Below, piece by piece: positions 18,042-26,956 of a stretch of 64,000 bases of DNA. The translations under genes were made by a program, and so were the position numbers. Numbering within the stretch: position 1 is the stretch's first letter; each line of letters begins with the position of its first letter. The notes under the pieces are model-generated. The model worked only from the letters and a program-made list of their open reading frames with translations. It had not been told where the DNA came from and did not search any database. The stretch is from positions 1 to 64,000 of the forward strand of contig CAVSMB010000024.1 in assembly GCA_963728925.1 (NCBI GenBank), in the 5' to 3' direction. This DNA is from JBBPZA01 sp963728925 (GTDB lineage Bacteria > Actinomycetota > Thermoleophilia > Solirubrobacterales > Solirubrobacteraceae).

Positions 18042-18252
18042 ATCCACCTCCTTCGCCTTCGCCATTCGCCTCGCCTTCGCCCGCAGTGTAACGCGCGATC
18101 GCCTTGCGCACATCCGTGCGGCCCCAACACAGGCATCCGTAATCTCCACGGACGCTGGGCGGTGGAGCCGTTGGCGAGCCCTTACGGGTCGCCGGCGGCC
18201 CGCCACTCGTCGACGATCCGGAGCAGTCATGTTGCGGACGCAGCGCGGTTGG

Positions 18253-18744
18253 TCAGCCCTGCAGTTCCGATGCGATCGCGGCTGCCCACGTCGCGATCTC
18301 GTCCCAGTCGCGAAAGTCGCCCTCGGCGGCGCGTACGGCGACCACCACCGCACGCTCAGCGAAGCTCAGCTGGGTCTTGTCGAGCTTGCCTGGAAACAGG
18401 CGGTGATCCCTTGGCTGGATGGTCGCGGCGATGGGATCGATGTTCACGGCGCTGTCCGTGGACGGCCTCGGCGGGTCGCCGGCCGGCCCGCTGCTGAACA
18501 GCCACGTCGGGCGCGCAGCCAACTCGTCACCGTGCTCATCCACGAAACGCCGGGCTGACTCAAGCCAGTCGCCCATGTAGACCGCGCTTCCCAGAACGAC
18601 AGCGTCATAGCCCGTCACATCGGTGACGTCCTCCACGTTCTCCGCGTCCACATCGAACCCGGCCTCGCCGAGCGACCGCGCGATCGCGTCGGCGATCTCC
18701 CGGGTGGCGCCGTGCTTGCTCGCAGCCGCAACCAGCACGGTCAC
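18253..18744 (-). CDS. Flavodoxin-domain protein
   Basis: This 163-residue single-domain flavodoxin-like protein has the FMN phosphate-binding loop near its N-terminus (VAAASKHGATREIADAIARS) and the second FMN loop region AVVLGSAVYMGDWLESARRF. It resembles HemG-like/flavodoxin_5 proteins, which use FMN to reduce or oxidise a partner (protoporphyrinogen oxidase in enterobacteria). There is no haem-pathway neighbour, so substrate is unknown. The ATG at 18744 is used. The gene is intact and monocistronic, 211 bp ahead of the 98-residue ORF on the same strand. Confidence 0.85.
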   Translation of the reverse strand: MTVLVAAASKHGATREIADAIARSLGEAGFDVDAENVEDVTDVTGYDAVVLGSAVYMGDWLESARRFVDEHGDELAARPTWLFSSGPAGDPPRPSTDSAVNIDPIAATIQPRDHRLFPGKLDKTQLSFAERAVVVAVRAAEGDFRDWDEIATWAAAIASELQG

Positions 18745-18818
18745 GTGATGGCACCCCGCTCTTGCACGTCACGGCGGTTGTTGTCCGCGAGTCGGGCGCT
18801 CATGTGGATCTGGTCCAG

Positions 18819-19045
18819 ACGTTCGCGGGCCAGCCGAAGGGCTGCCACCACAGCACGGGCGGCTACCTGTCCTACGTCGCCGCACGTCGAAGTACTACCA
18901 GGACATCCATCCCGAGGACACGTAGTGGTGCTTCGCCGACATCGGCTGGATCACCCGCCACTCCTGCATCGTCGATGGGCCGCTGGCGCTGGGGACGACG
19001 AGCGTGATGTACGAAGGAGTCCCGACGTATCCGGACTCTGAGAGG
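18819..19045 (+). pseudogene. Acetyl-CoA synthetase fragment
   Basis: The plus strand encodes a central acetyl-CoA synthetase segment: GQPKGCHHSTGGYLSYVAA, a frame change, SKYYQDIHPEDT, an in-frame TAG, then WCFADIGWITRHSCIVDGPL and ALGTTSVMYEGVPTYPDSER. The P-loop-like KPKG region and the YEGVPTYPD motif identify the family. Only about 75 of some 650 residues remain, with a stop and a frameshift. At its 3' end it joins directly to an integrase fragment. Confidence 0.75.
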
Positions 19046-19165
19046 CTTGCCGCTCTACCGGAGGGCGACCGGCCGGTGTGGGCGACCGCCCTGTACGCGG
19101 GCCTTCGGGCGGCGAGATCATGGCGCTGCGCTGGGAGGACATCGACCTGAGGCGGGCGAGCTCCC
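19046..19165 (+). pseudogene. Tyrosine recombinase fragment
   Basis: About 40 residues of a tyrosine integrase catalytic domain are visible: LAALPEGDRPVWATALYAGL then, after a one-base shift, GGEIMALRWEDIDLRRA. This is the segment around the first catalytic Arg (ALYAGLRRGE.ALRW). The rest of the gene is missing. It is fused to the acetyl-CoA synthetase remnant, which indicates an old integration or deletion event here. Confidence 0.65.
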
Positions 19166-19294
19166 CTCGAGCGTTCGTGGGACGTCACATAAAGGAGTTT
19201 GTCGAGGGCGATGAGCGCGGGAGGCACGGGCTCCATTTCACTCATGCTCACGAGCCGGCGTAGGTTCGTGGCGTCGGGGACCTTCCTCATGCCG

Positions 19295-19615
19295 CTACCT
19301 GCCGGTGCGGTCGCGATGATTGCACCCCGGCCAGCAGCAGGGCCGGCGCTGGCCATCCTCCAGCTCCTCCTGGGTCCGGCGAATGCGACGTTCTCGGGTC
19401 GACTCCTGCTTGGCATCCTCGACCCAGCAGATGAACTCGTTGCGCGCCAAGGGTGTGATGTCGTTCCAAGCATCGAGTGCCGTGATGTTGGCGATCAGCG
19501 CCTCGCGCAGGTCTGCGGGTAACTTGTGCACCACCCCACCAGGCACTCGCTGGCTGCTCACAGGGCAACGGTAGCGGGCCGGAGGCGAGCCCGCTTCACC
19601 GTCCCTCAGCGGCAT
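19295..19615 (-). CDS. YdeI/OmpD-associated family protein (short form)
   Basis: From the ATG at 19615 the product has 106 residues. The core HKLPADLREALIANITALDA, then WNDITPLARNEFICWVEDAK and TRERRIRRTQEELEDGQRRP, is the conserved C-terminal module of the YdeI/OmpD-associated (bacteriocin-protection) family. It ends in a Cys-containing tail, CCWPGCNHR. Full-length relatives have an additional N-terminal DUF1905-like domain that is absent here. The N-terminal 25 residues are low-complexity, so the true start may be later. Molecular function is not established. Confidence 0.6.
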   Translation of the reverse strand: MPLRDGEAGSPPARYRCPVSSQRVPGGVVHKLPADLREALIANITALDAWNDITPLARNEFICWVEDAKQESTRERRIRRTQEELEDGQRRPCCWPGCNHRDRTGR

Positions 19616-19719
19616 CGGCTGAGCCTGTTGTGGCGACCCGAGGCCCGGCCAAGGGCGCTGCCCACCCGTCCCGCGAGACCGACGCGAACGCGGGGCCCGG
19701 AGTGGTCGCGTCGGCCTCG

Positions 19720-20091
19720 CTCGGGCGGTGCTCGACGTACTCGACGATGAGCCCGTCGGGATGACGCAGCCGCGTGCCCGACGATCTCGGCGCCGGCGGC
19801 GACTTGGCGCGGGACGGCCTGCTCGAGATCGGCGTTGAGCAGCGTGACCGTAGGTCTGGGCGGCCAGGCCATGCTGCTCGGCGTCGAGCTCGAGCACGAG
19901 GAAGGACCCGACCGCGAGACGTGCAGACCGGACTCCGGGATGTCTGCGTCCATGTCGAGGCGCGCTCCGGTGAGCTGCTCGTAGAACCTAACGGTGCTCA
20001 CCAGCTCGCCCGGCCCGACGAAGACTCGCACGAGGACGCGAGGCGCCGTGAGGTAGGAGGAGTCGGGATGAACTCGGTAGATGCGGGACAT
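19720..20091 (-). pseudogene. Glyoxalase/VOC superfamily protein, frameshifted
   Basis: The ATG at 20091 opens MSRIYRVHPDSSYLTAPRVL and VFVGPGELVSTVRFYEQLTG, the first beta-alpha-beta module of the vicinal oxygen chelate fold. Near 19915 the frame shifts to LAVGSFLVLELDAEQHGLAA, then again to LLNADLEQAVPRQVAAGAEI, and near 19785 to TRLRHPDGLIVEYVEHRPS, the usual C-terminal strand. At least three one-base indels are needed. The intact product would be about 120 residues. Confidence 0.65.
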
Positions 20092-20296
20092 GCGGTCGTA
20101 CCTCCGGTAGAGACGGGGTCCTGATGCACCGGAGCCTCGTGTTATGAGCCTCGCAAGTGCTCCTGGGTGGTGGCGGTCACTCGTGCCGGCGCGGCCGCGT
20201 TGCTCGAAGTCCTCAACCGTGGTGGCCAGCGCTTCGAGGCCGACGTAGTCGCCGACGACCCGCCCTCGTGGGTGCCGCGGCGGTTACTGTGCCGCC

Positions 20297-21163
20297 ATGC
20301 GCCCGCGGCGGTCGGCCCTCTCGGTGCCGGGGTCATCCGAGAAGATGCTCGCCAAGGCGGGCAGGCTCCCGGCCGACGAGATCGTGGTCGACCTCGAGGA
20401 CGCGGTGGCGCTGTCCGCCAAGGACGAGGCGCGCGGCCTGGTGGCCCGGCTGCTCCGCGAGGGGCTCGTTGGTGCGCGAGCCGTGGCGGTGCGGGTGAAC
20501 GGGCTCGACAGCGGATGCTGTCACTGCGACGTGCTCGAGCTCGTGGAGCAGGCGGGGCCGGAGATCGACTCGCTGGTGCTGCCCATGGTCGAGCGTGCGG
20601 AGGACGTGCGCTGGCTCGACCGCTTTTTGGGGATGCTCGGGGAGCGCGCGCGCGGCATCCGCCTGCAGGCGCTGGTGGAGACCGCGGGTGGCCTCCGGCG
20701 GGCCGGCGAGATCGCCAAGGCCAGCCCCCGCCTCGACGCCGTCGTGCTGGGCTACGCCGACCTCGCGGCGTCGCTGGGCCGGCCGGGCCGCGACGACCCG
20801 CCGGAGCGCTGGCTGTATGCCCAGGAGACGGTGCTCGTGGCCGCCCGGGCCGCGGGCCTGCAGGCCGTCGACGGGCCGTTCCTCGCGATCCGCGACGAGG
20901 AAGGCCTGCGGTCGCGCGCCGAGCATGCTCGCGCACTCGGCTTCGACGGCAAGTGGGCTGTGCACCCGGACCAGGTGCCCGTCCTGAACGAGGTCTTCAC
21001 GCCCACCGCGGACGAGGTGGAGCGGGCGACGGCGATCGTGTCCGCGCTCGAGTGCGAGGGCCGCGGCGCGGTGGAGGTGAACGGGCAGATGGTCGACGAG
21101 GCGAGCCGCAAGCTCGCGCTGCAGGTGCTCGCGCGCGCCGAGGCTCCGGGGTCGGGGAAGTGA
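20297..21163 (+). CDS. CitE-like CoA-ester lyase (Mcl/citramalyl-CoA lyase type)
   Basis: This 288-residue HpcH/HpaI-family TIM-barrel lyase begins MRPRRSALSVPGSSEKMLAK. The Mg2+- and CoA-binding landmarks are present: DEIVVDLEDAVALSAKDEAR, LVLPMVERAEDVRWLDRFL, IRLQALVETAGGLRRAGEIA (catalytic-site Glu) and GFDGKWAVHPDQVPVLNEVF. Relatives cleave or form malyl-, beta-methylmalyl- or citramalyl-CoA. It is shorter than Chloroflexus Mcl (about 350) and closer in size to CitE-like lyases, so substrate is uncertain. The GTGA overlap with the mesaconyl-CoA hydratase-like gene argues for a role in the same pathway. Confidence 0.85.
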   Translation: MRPRRSALSVPGSSEKMLAKAGRLPADEIVVDLEDAVALSAKDEARGLVARLLREGLVGARAVAVRVNGLDSGCCHCDVLELVEQAGPEIDSLVLPMVERAEDVRWLDRFLGMLGERARGIRLQALVETAGGLRRAGEIAKASPRLDAVVLGYADLAASLGRPGRDDPPERWLYAQETVLVAARAAGLQAVDGPFLAIRDEEGLRSRAEHARALGFDGKWAVHPDQVPVLNEVFTPTADEVERATAIVSALECEGRGAVEVNGQMVDEASRKLALQVLARAEAPGSGK

Positions 21164-22197
21164 CGGCCTCCGGACCACTGGCGTCGGCGGCGCCGGTCCA
21201 GGTGGGCGGCCCCTGGTTCGAGGACCTCCGGCGCGGGCAGGTCTTCGAGGAGGCGCTCGGGATGACCATCACCTCCGGCCATGCCGCCCTGCATCAGGCG
21301 CTTGCCGGCGACCGCCTGTACCTCGCCCTCGACGCGCCGCTCTGTCGGGCGGTGACCGGGCGCGATGCTCCGCTCGCGCACCCCAACCTCGTCTGCGACG
21401 TGGCGATCGGGCAGTCGACGGGCCCGACCCAGCGCGTGCGCGGGAATCTCTTCTACCGCGGGCTCGTGCTCGCACGGCCTGTGTTCGTGGGCGACACGCT
21501 GCGCACGCGCACCGAGGTGGTGGGGCTCAAGCAGAACCGCCGCCGCGAAGGAGCACCGGCCACCGGACTTGTGGGCCTGCGGATCATGACGGTCGACCAG
21601 CACTCCAGGCCGGTGCTCGACTTCTGGCGCTGCCCCATGCTCCCGCTCCGTGAGCCGAACGCCGAGACCGGGCACGCGGACGACTTCGAGGACATCCCGC
21701 AGGCGCTCGCTTCGTCCGCGGTCGAGCGCGCGGTCCCGGCCGGCTGGGACCTCGAGCCCCTGCGCAACGCTGCGCCCGGCCCGCACCACGCCGAGCTCGT
21801 CCCGGGCAGTGCGTTCGCCGTGGAGGGCGGAGAGACGGTGACGGGTGCGCCCGAGCTCGCGCGGCTCACGCTGAACGTGGCGATGGCGCACACCGACGCG
21901 ACGACCACCGGTCACGGGCGCCGGCTCGTCTACGGCGGGCACACCATCTCGGTCGCCGCCGCCCACGCTACCCGGGCGATCCCCGCGATCGCGACGATCC
22001 TCGCCTGGGATGGCTGCGATCACCTGGGGCCGGTATTCGAGGGCGACGTCCTTCGTACCGAGCTGCGCGTGGATTCAGCCTCGCCGCTGGGGTCGGGCGG
22101 CGGCACAGCGCGGCTGCGCGCTCTCGTGTCGGCGGAGCGGGGCGCCGGCGAGCGGTCGGTCGTGCTCGACTGGAGATTCGTGGCCCTCGTGGCCTAG
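21160..22197 (+). CDS. mch: MaoC-like hydratase, mesaconyl-C1-CoA hydratase (Mch) type
   Basis: This 345-residue double hot-dog protein starts at the GTG at 21160 and overlaps the lyase stop. The opening GGPWFEDLRRGQVFEEALG and NLVCDVAIGQSTGPTQRVRG with NLFYRGLVLARPVFVGDTLR are characteristic of 2-methylfumaryl-CoA (mesaconyl-C1-CoA) hydratases. The second hot-dog contains GRRLVYGGHTISVAAAHATR, and the length matches Mch (about 345-350). It would interconvert beta-methylmalyl-CoA and mesaconyl-C1-CoA. The assignment comes from family recall and context, not a search. Confidence 0.82.
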   Translation: MTASGPLASAAPVQVGGPWFEDLRRGQVFEEALGMTITSGHAALHQALAGDRLYLALDAPLCRAVTGRDAPLAHPNLVCDVAIGQSTGPTQRVRGNLFYRGLVLARPVFVGDTLRTRTEVVGLKQNRRREGAPATGLVGLRIMTVDQHSRPVLDFWRCPMLPLREPNAETGHADDFEDIPQALASSAVERAVPAGWDLEPLRNAAPGPHHAELVPGSAFAVEGGETVTGAPELARLTLNVAMAHTDATTTGHGRRLVYGGHTISVAAAHATRAIPAIATILAWDGCDHLGPVFEGDVLRTELRVDSASPLGSGGGTARLRALVSAERGAGERSVVLDWRFVALVA

Positions 22198-22209
22198 GAA
22201 GGAGGCGGA

Positions 22210-23439
22210 GTGACCGGGATCCTCGAAGGCATGCGAATCGTCGAGGGCTCCGCGTTCGTCGCGGTGCCGCTCGGCGGCATGGCCATGGCGCAGCTGGGGG
22301 CCGACGTGATCCGCTTCGACCCCATGGGCGGCGGCCTCGACCGCAAGCGCTGGCCGGTCACCGCGGACGGCCGAAGCCTCTTCTGGGCAGGGCTGAACAA
22401 GGGGAAGCGCTCGATCCGGGTGGACCTCAGCTCCGAGGAGGGACGCGAGATCGTCGCCGGGCTCGTCACCGCGCCCGGACCCGAGGCGGGGCTCTTCCTC
22501 ACCAACTTCCCCGCGCGGGGCTTCCTCGACTACGAGTCGCTCGCTGCCCGCCGGCCCGATTTGATCATGGTCAACGTCGTGGGCAACCACGACGGCTCGT
22601 CCGCGGTCGACTACACGGTCAACCCGGCGACGGGCTTCGCCTGGTCCACGGGCCCGCGGAATCTGGGCGTCCCCTTCAACCACCTGCTCCCGGCGTGGGA
22701 TGCGATCACGGGGATCCTCGCGACTGCGAGCCTGCTGGCCGCCGAGCGCCGGCGGGGGCGCACCGGCGAGGGGCAGCTCGTGCGGGTCGCGCTCTCCGAC
22801 GTGGCGTTCTGGATGGTCGGGAACCTGGGAAAGATCGCCGAGGTGCAAGTGAACCACCACGAGCGGGCGAAGGACGGCAACTACCTGTACGGCGCCTTCG
22901 GGCGCGACTTCCTCACCAAGGACGGGCGGCGCGTGATGATCGTCGCGCTCACGCTGCGCCAGTGGCGCAACCTCGTGGAGGCCACCGGGCTGGGCGAGGC
23001 GTTCAAGACGATCGCCCAGCTCATGGACGTAGACCTCGACGAGGAGGGCGGCCGCTTCGCCGCCCGCGAGGTGATCGGCGCCACGCTCAAGCCCTGGGTG
23101 CTGCGCTACACCCGTGAGGAGCTCGCGGAGCTGTTCGACCGCCACGGCGTGTCGTGGGGGCCGTACCAAACGTTCACCGAGCTCGTGAGGGAAGACCCGC
23201 GCTGCTCGCCGGAGAACCCGATGTTCGAGGAGGTCGACCAACCGGGGGTCGGCAGCTTCCTCATGCCCGGGTCGCCGCTCGTGTTCTCAAACGCCGAACG
23301 GCGCCCGCCCGAGCGCGCCCCCGTGCTCGGGGAGCACACGGACGAGGTGCTCGCTGGGGTGCTCGGGATGGGCGACGCCGAGATCGGCCGGCTGCACGAC
23401 CGGGGGGTGGTCGGGGGCCCGACGCCGGCGCCCGGCTAG
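22210..23439 (+). CDS. mct: Family III CoA-transferase, mesaconyl-CoA C1:C4 transferase (Mct) type
   Basis: This 409-residue protein starts at the GTG at 22210 behind GAAGGAGGCGGA. MRIVEGSAFVAVPLGGMAMA, GADVIRFDPMGGGLDRKRWP, LFWAGLNKGKRSIRVDLSSE and DGNYLYGAFGRDFLTKDGRR, with CSPENPMFEEVDQPGVGSFL near the end, follow the Chloroflexus 2-methylfumaryl-CoA isomerase almost block for block. The family active-site Asp falls in the DLIMVNVVG to VDYTVNPATG region. It would move CoA between the C1 and C4 carboxylates of mesaconate intramolecularly. It lies 12 bp after mch in an apparent three-gene operon. Confidence 0.88.
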   Translation: MTGILEGMRIVEGSAFVAVPLGGMAMAQLGADVIRFDPMGGGLDRKRWPVTADGRSLFWAGLNKGKRSIRVDLSSEEGREIVAGLVTAPGPEAGLFLTNFPARGFLDYESLAARRPDLIMVNVVGNHDGSSAVDYTVNPATGFAWSTGPRNLGVPFNHLLPAWDAITGILATASLLAAERRRGRTGEGQLVRVALSDVAFWMVGNLGKIAEVQVNHHERAKDGNYLYGAFGRDFLTKDGRRVMIVALTLRQWRNLVEATGLGEAFKTIAQLMDVDLDEEGGRFAAREVIGATLKPWVLRYTREELAELFDRHGVSWGPYQTFTELVREDPRCSPENPMFEEVDQPGVGSFLMPGSPLVFSNAERRPPERAPVLGEHTDEVLAGVLGMGDAEIGRLHDRGVVGGPTPAPG

Positions 23440-23915
23440 CGCTGCGGCCCGTGCGCCTCCACGTGCTCAGCAACCTGCTGCGGTCGTCGGCCGGTTCCCG
23501 CCGCCCCTTGCGCCTCGTCCTCGGAGCACGGCGTCTCCTGCTCGCGTCTCGAGCGTCCCGCGCGGACCATCTCGCCGAGCTCGGCGCGGGCGTCCTCGGT
23601 TAGTGCAGGCGGGTGACCGGCGCCCTGGATGCAGTTGGGCAGCTGGCCTAGAGGGGGGACGCTGGCCGGCGCGATGTAGGCCGCGGCTGAGTCGCCGAAG
23701 CGGCAGTTGGTCTTGGTGTGAGATGCGGGCTGAAGCTGGGATCCATGAAAGAGCGCGGCGTGTCAAGTGGGGCTCGGGATGGGCCGGGTAACCAAACCAA
23801 CGCCGCCAGTCAGGGCACCAGCCGCCGCCGAGCGGCGGGGCGCCGCCTGTCGAGTCGTGGCTTTGAGGCCGCGTCGAGCCCGGCCTCGACCGCCCAGCTA
23901 CCGTAGCCTGGACCC
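23440..23915. other. Intergenic region after mct
   Basis: No gene is recognisable in this 476-bp stretch on either strand. Short minus-strand frames translate to low-complexity Arg/Gly/Pro sequence. No clear hairpin terminator or repeat was seen. Confidence 0.4.
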
Positions 23916-25385
23916 GTGCCGCCGCTGCAACGCCCCGAGCATTCCCGAACGATCGAGTTGCCGCCGCGGAATGCGGTGCACGCCGCGCACGCCGACGTGC
24001 TCGTCGTTGGCGGCGGCCCGGCCGGCCTGGGCGCCGCGGCGGGCGCGGCGGAGGTGGGCGCGGACGTGGTGCTGGTGGAGCGCTACGGCTTCCTCGGCGG
24101 CAACGCCACGGCGGCGCTCGTCATGCCGCTGATGTCATTTCACACCCACGCGCACGAGGAGCGGATGAGGGGCCTCGAGGCGAAGCTGCGGCTGCTGCCG
24201 GGCGACCAGGGCCCGGGCGAGGCATTGATCGGCGGACCGCTCGTGCGCCTGGGCGAGCTGCTGCTCGCGGACGGCGGCGCCGTGCGGCCAGTAGCGGAGA
24301 CCGGCTACACGGTTCCGTTCGACCCCGAGAAGCTGAAGGACGCGACGTTCGCGCTGCTCGACGAAGCGGGGGTTCGCTTCCTGCTCCACTCGTTCGCGAG
24401 CGGGATCGTCGGCGGCGGGCGCCCCGAGGGGGTTGTCCTCGAGACGAAGTCCGGCCCGCTCGTCGTGACCGCCGACGTCATCGTCGACTGCACCGGCGAC
24501 GCCGACGTGGCCGCGGCGGCGGGCGTCGGCTACGCGCTCGGGAGCACGTACGACGGGCTCACGCAGCCGCTCACGCTCATGTTTCGGATGGGGGAGTTCG
24601 ACCGCTCCGGCTTCGCTGGCTACGTCACCGAGCACCCCGAGGACTGGTCCGGCGTGCACGGGCTCTGGAAGCTCGTCGCGCAGGCGGAGGCCGTGGGCGA
24701 GCTCGACCTCCCGCGCGAGGACATCCTCTTCTTCGCCACGCCGCACGAGCGCGAGGTGAGCGTGAACAGCACGCGCGTGCCGGGGCTCGGCGTCGACGTC
24801 TTCGACCTCACGCGCGCGGAGTGGCGTGCGCGCAGCCAGATGCACCAGATCGTGAACTTCTTGCAGCGGCGCGTGCCGGGCTTCGAGCGCGCCTACGCGA
24901 TCCAGAGTGGCGCCACCGCCGGCGTGCGCGAGTCGCGCCGCATCGAGGGCCGGTACACGCTCACGGCCGAGGATGTCCTGTCGGGCCGGCACTTCGACGA
25001 CGGCATCGCCCGTGGCGCCTACCCGATCGACGTGCACGCGTCGATGGGGGAAGGGACACTGCTGCGGCCGCTTCCGCCCGGCACAGCGTACGACGTGCCG
25101 CTCCGCTGCCTGCTGCCGGACGGGACGCCGGGGCTGCTGGTGGCAGGGCGCTGCCTCTCGGCGACCCGCGAGGCGCAGGCCTCCGCACGCGTGACGCCGG
25201 TCGCCATGGCCACCGGGCACGCGGCCGGCGTCTGCGGGGCGCTCGCGGCGCGCGACGGCGCCGAGCCCGCGGACGTGCCGGTGCGCGAGGTCCAGCGCGA
25301 GCTGCTGCGCCAGGGAGCGCTGCTGAGGCCGGAGCTGGCCGCCGCGGTCTCCGACCGGCCCGCCGCGAGCGGCGAGGCTCCCTGA
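23916..25385 (+). CDS. FAD-dependent oxidoreductase
   Basis: This 489-residue flavoprotein starts at the GTG at 23916. The dinucleotide-binding motif is VLVVGGGPAGLGAAAGAAEV (residues 29-48), followed by the acidic end of strand two VVLVERYGFLGGNATAALV. The GGNAT motif is typical of the FAD_oxidored (pfam12831-like) group. A second conserved block, DVIVDCTGDADVAAAAGVGY, and a C-terminal FAD-binding segment, GLLVAGRCLSATREAQASAR, are present. Substrates of this family are mostly unknown. It has its own spacer on both sides and is not coupled to the Mcl-Mch-Mct genes. Confidence 0.85.
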   Translation: MPPLQRPEHSRTIELPPRNAVHAAHADVLVVGGGPAGLGAAAGAAEVGADVVLVERYGFLGGNATAALVMPLMSFHTHAHEERMRGLEAKLRLLPGDQGPGEALIGGPLVRLGELLLADGGAVRPVAETGYTVPFDPEKLKDATFALLDEAGVRFLLHSFASGIVGGGRPEGVVLETKSGPLVVTADVIVDCTGDADVAAAAGVGYALGSTYDGLTQPLTLMFRMGEFDRSGFAGYVTEHPEDWSGVHGLWKLVAQAEAVGELDLPREDILFFATPHEREVSVNSTRVPGLGVDVFDLTRAEWRARSQMHQIVNFLQRRVPGFERAYAIQSGATAGVRESRRIEGRYTLTAEDVLSGRHFDDGIARGAYPIDVHASMGEGTLLRPLPPGTAYDVPLRCLLPDGTPGLLVAGRCLSATREAQASARVTPVAMATGHAAGVCGALAARDGAEPADVPVREVQRELLRQGALLRPELAAAVSDRPAASGEAP

Positions 25386-25777
25386 CGAGCGGGGCGCCCG
25401 TCCGCGACGGAAACCGCCGGGCGGCTCGGAGGCGACCGAATCCCACGGCGAGAACCTGCCTCTGGCAGGCAGGACGTCATAACGACCGTGATGCATACCC
25501 GCTTCGTTCCTCGGGTCCAGCGTTGCGGCCCCGGACAAGCCGCCGGGGTCGGTCGACCCCTCGGATCGCGTCGAAGGGTCACAGCAGGCCACCGACGCTG
25601 CTTCGTAAGGGCGAGCGTCGGCGCTGTGATCGCCCGCTCGACGGAACCAACCGGGTCTGCATCACGACAGTTATCGGCGTGCTTGACATGGCCGGCGGCC
25701 GCGACGAATAGGCCGTTCGCGGGAGGCTCCGCGAAGGTTGGGTTTGGCGATGGACGCCGGTTGCGGTAGAAAGAGGC
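25386..25777. other. Intergenic region containing a long imperfect inverted repeat
   Basis: No gene is recognisable. The region contains the inverted repeat listed at 25474-25680 and the upstream region of the pyruvyltransferase gene. Short open frames on both strands read through the repeat arms and are not protein-like. Confidence 0.5.
25474..25680. repeat. Imperfect inverted repeat, about 45-bp arms
   Basis: The arm at about 25474-25518 and the reverse complement of about 25636-25680 align with shared blocks ATAAC, CGTGATGCA, ACCCG and GTTCC. The motif GGGT-N-TGCAT-N-AC occurs at 25488-25500 (minus) and 25653-25665 (plus), and once more at 7994-8006. It could be a MITE-like element, a divergent pair of regulatory sites, or a hairpin. 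No transposase matches it here. Confidence 0.5.
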
Positions 25778-26956
25778 GTGCCTGTCATCGGCATCTCGGG
25801 GTCTTACGGGGGCCTCAACGTCGGCGACGAGGCGATCCTCACGTCGATTCTCGCGGAGCTGCGGCGCGTGGCACCCGGTGTGGAGCTCGTTGTCTTCTCG
25901 CGTGATCTTGGCCACACGCAGCGCCACCACGACGTCGACCGCACGGTCAACGGGCGCGACGTGCTGAAGGCGGACATCGGCGCGGAGGTGGACCGGCTCG
26001 ACCTGCTGCTGCTGGGCGGCGGCGGCATCCTGTATGACCGCGAGGCGGGCTCCTACCTCCAAGTCGCGGAGATCGCCCAGCGGCGCGGCATTCCGACGGC
26101 GACCTACGCGATCGGCGGCGGACCGCTCAGGCGGACGGTCGAGCGGCAAGCGGTGGCCGACGTCGTCGAGCGGATGCAGCTGGTCACGGTGCGGGAGATG
26201 TCGGCGAAGCGGCTGTTCGAGCAGATCGGCGTCGAGCAGGATGTGGTTGTCACGGCGGACCCTGCGCTGCTGCTCGAGCCGGAGCCCTTCACCGAGGCGA
26301 TGCTGGCGCGCGAGGGCGTCATCAAGGAGCGCGCGCTCGTGGGGATGTCGGTGCGCGAGCCGGGCGGCGCCACCGCGGAGATCGGACACGCCGCTTACCA
26401 CGCGCTGCTCGCGAACGCCGCCGACTACATCGTCGCGCGCTTCGACGCCGACGTGCTTTTCGTACCGATGGAGCGTCAGGACATCCGGGAGGCGCATCGC
26501 GTGATGGCGGACATGGGGCTGGCCGACCGCGCTTCGGTGCTCAAGGGCGCTTACGCGCCGGGCCAGGTGCTCGGGCTGATGCAGCACCTCGAGCTGGCCG
26601 TCGGGATGCGGCTGCACTTCCTGATCTTTGCCGCCAATGCGGGCGTGCCGCCCGTCGCGCTGCCCTACGCGTCGAAGGTCGTCTCGTTCCTCGAGCGGCT
26701 CGGGCTCCCGACGCCGCAGATGATCCACCGCGAGCACGTCGGAGCGCTGCTGGCGTCGATCGACCGTCTCTGGGACGAGCGTCACAGGCAGCGCGAGCTG
26801 CTGTGCGAGCGGATCCCTCGGATGCGCGTCGAGGCCGCCCGGACCGCCGCGCTCGTGGCGGACCTGCTGGCGTCGGGCGCTCGGCCCTCCGGCGCCCCCT
26901 CGCGGCGATCTGGTGTCGTCGTGTCGAGCAGGGTCGGCCCTGTCGATCGCGCGTGA
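25778..26956 (+). CDS. Polysaccharide pyruvyl transferase family protein (CsaB-like)
   Basis: This 392-residue protein starts at the GTG at 25778: VPVIGISGSYGGLNVGDEAI is the typical N-terminal GxxGxxNxGDE motif of pyruvyl transferases. It continues with DLLLLGGGGILYDREAGSYL, TYAIGGGPLRRTVERQAVAD and a C-terminal GT-B-like segment ELAVGMRLHFLIFAANAGVP PVALPYASKV. CsaB relatives pyruvylate cell-wall polysaccharide from phosphoenolpyruvate. No cell-wall operon is adjacent. The C-terminal 25 residues look disordered. The gene is intact. Confidence 0.87.
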   Translation: MPVIGISGSYGGLNVGDEAILTSILAELRRVAPGVELVVFSRDLGHTQRHHDVDRTVNGRDVLKADIGAEVDRLDLLLLGGGGILYDREAGSYLQVAEIAQRRGIPTATYAIGGGPLRRTVERQAVADVVERMQLVTVREMSAKRLFEQIGVEQDVVVTADPALLLEPEPFTEAMLAREGVIKERALVGMSVREPGGATAEIGHAAYHALLANAADYIVARFDADVLFVPMERQDIREAHRVMADMGLADRASVLKGAYAPGQVLGLMQHLELAVGMRLHFLIFAANAGVPPVALPYASKVVSFLERLGLPTPQMIHREHVGALLASIDRLWDERHRQRELLCERIPRMRVEAARTAALVADLLASGARPSGAPSRRSGVVVSSRVGPVDRA

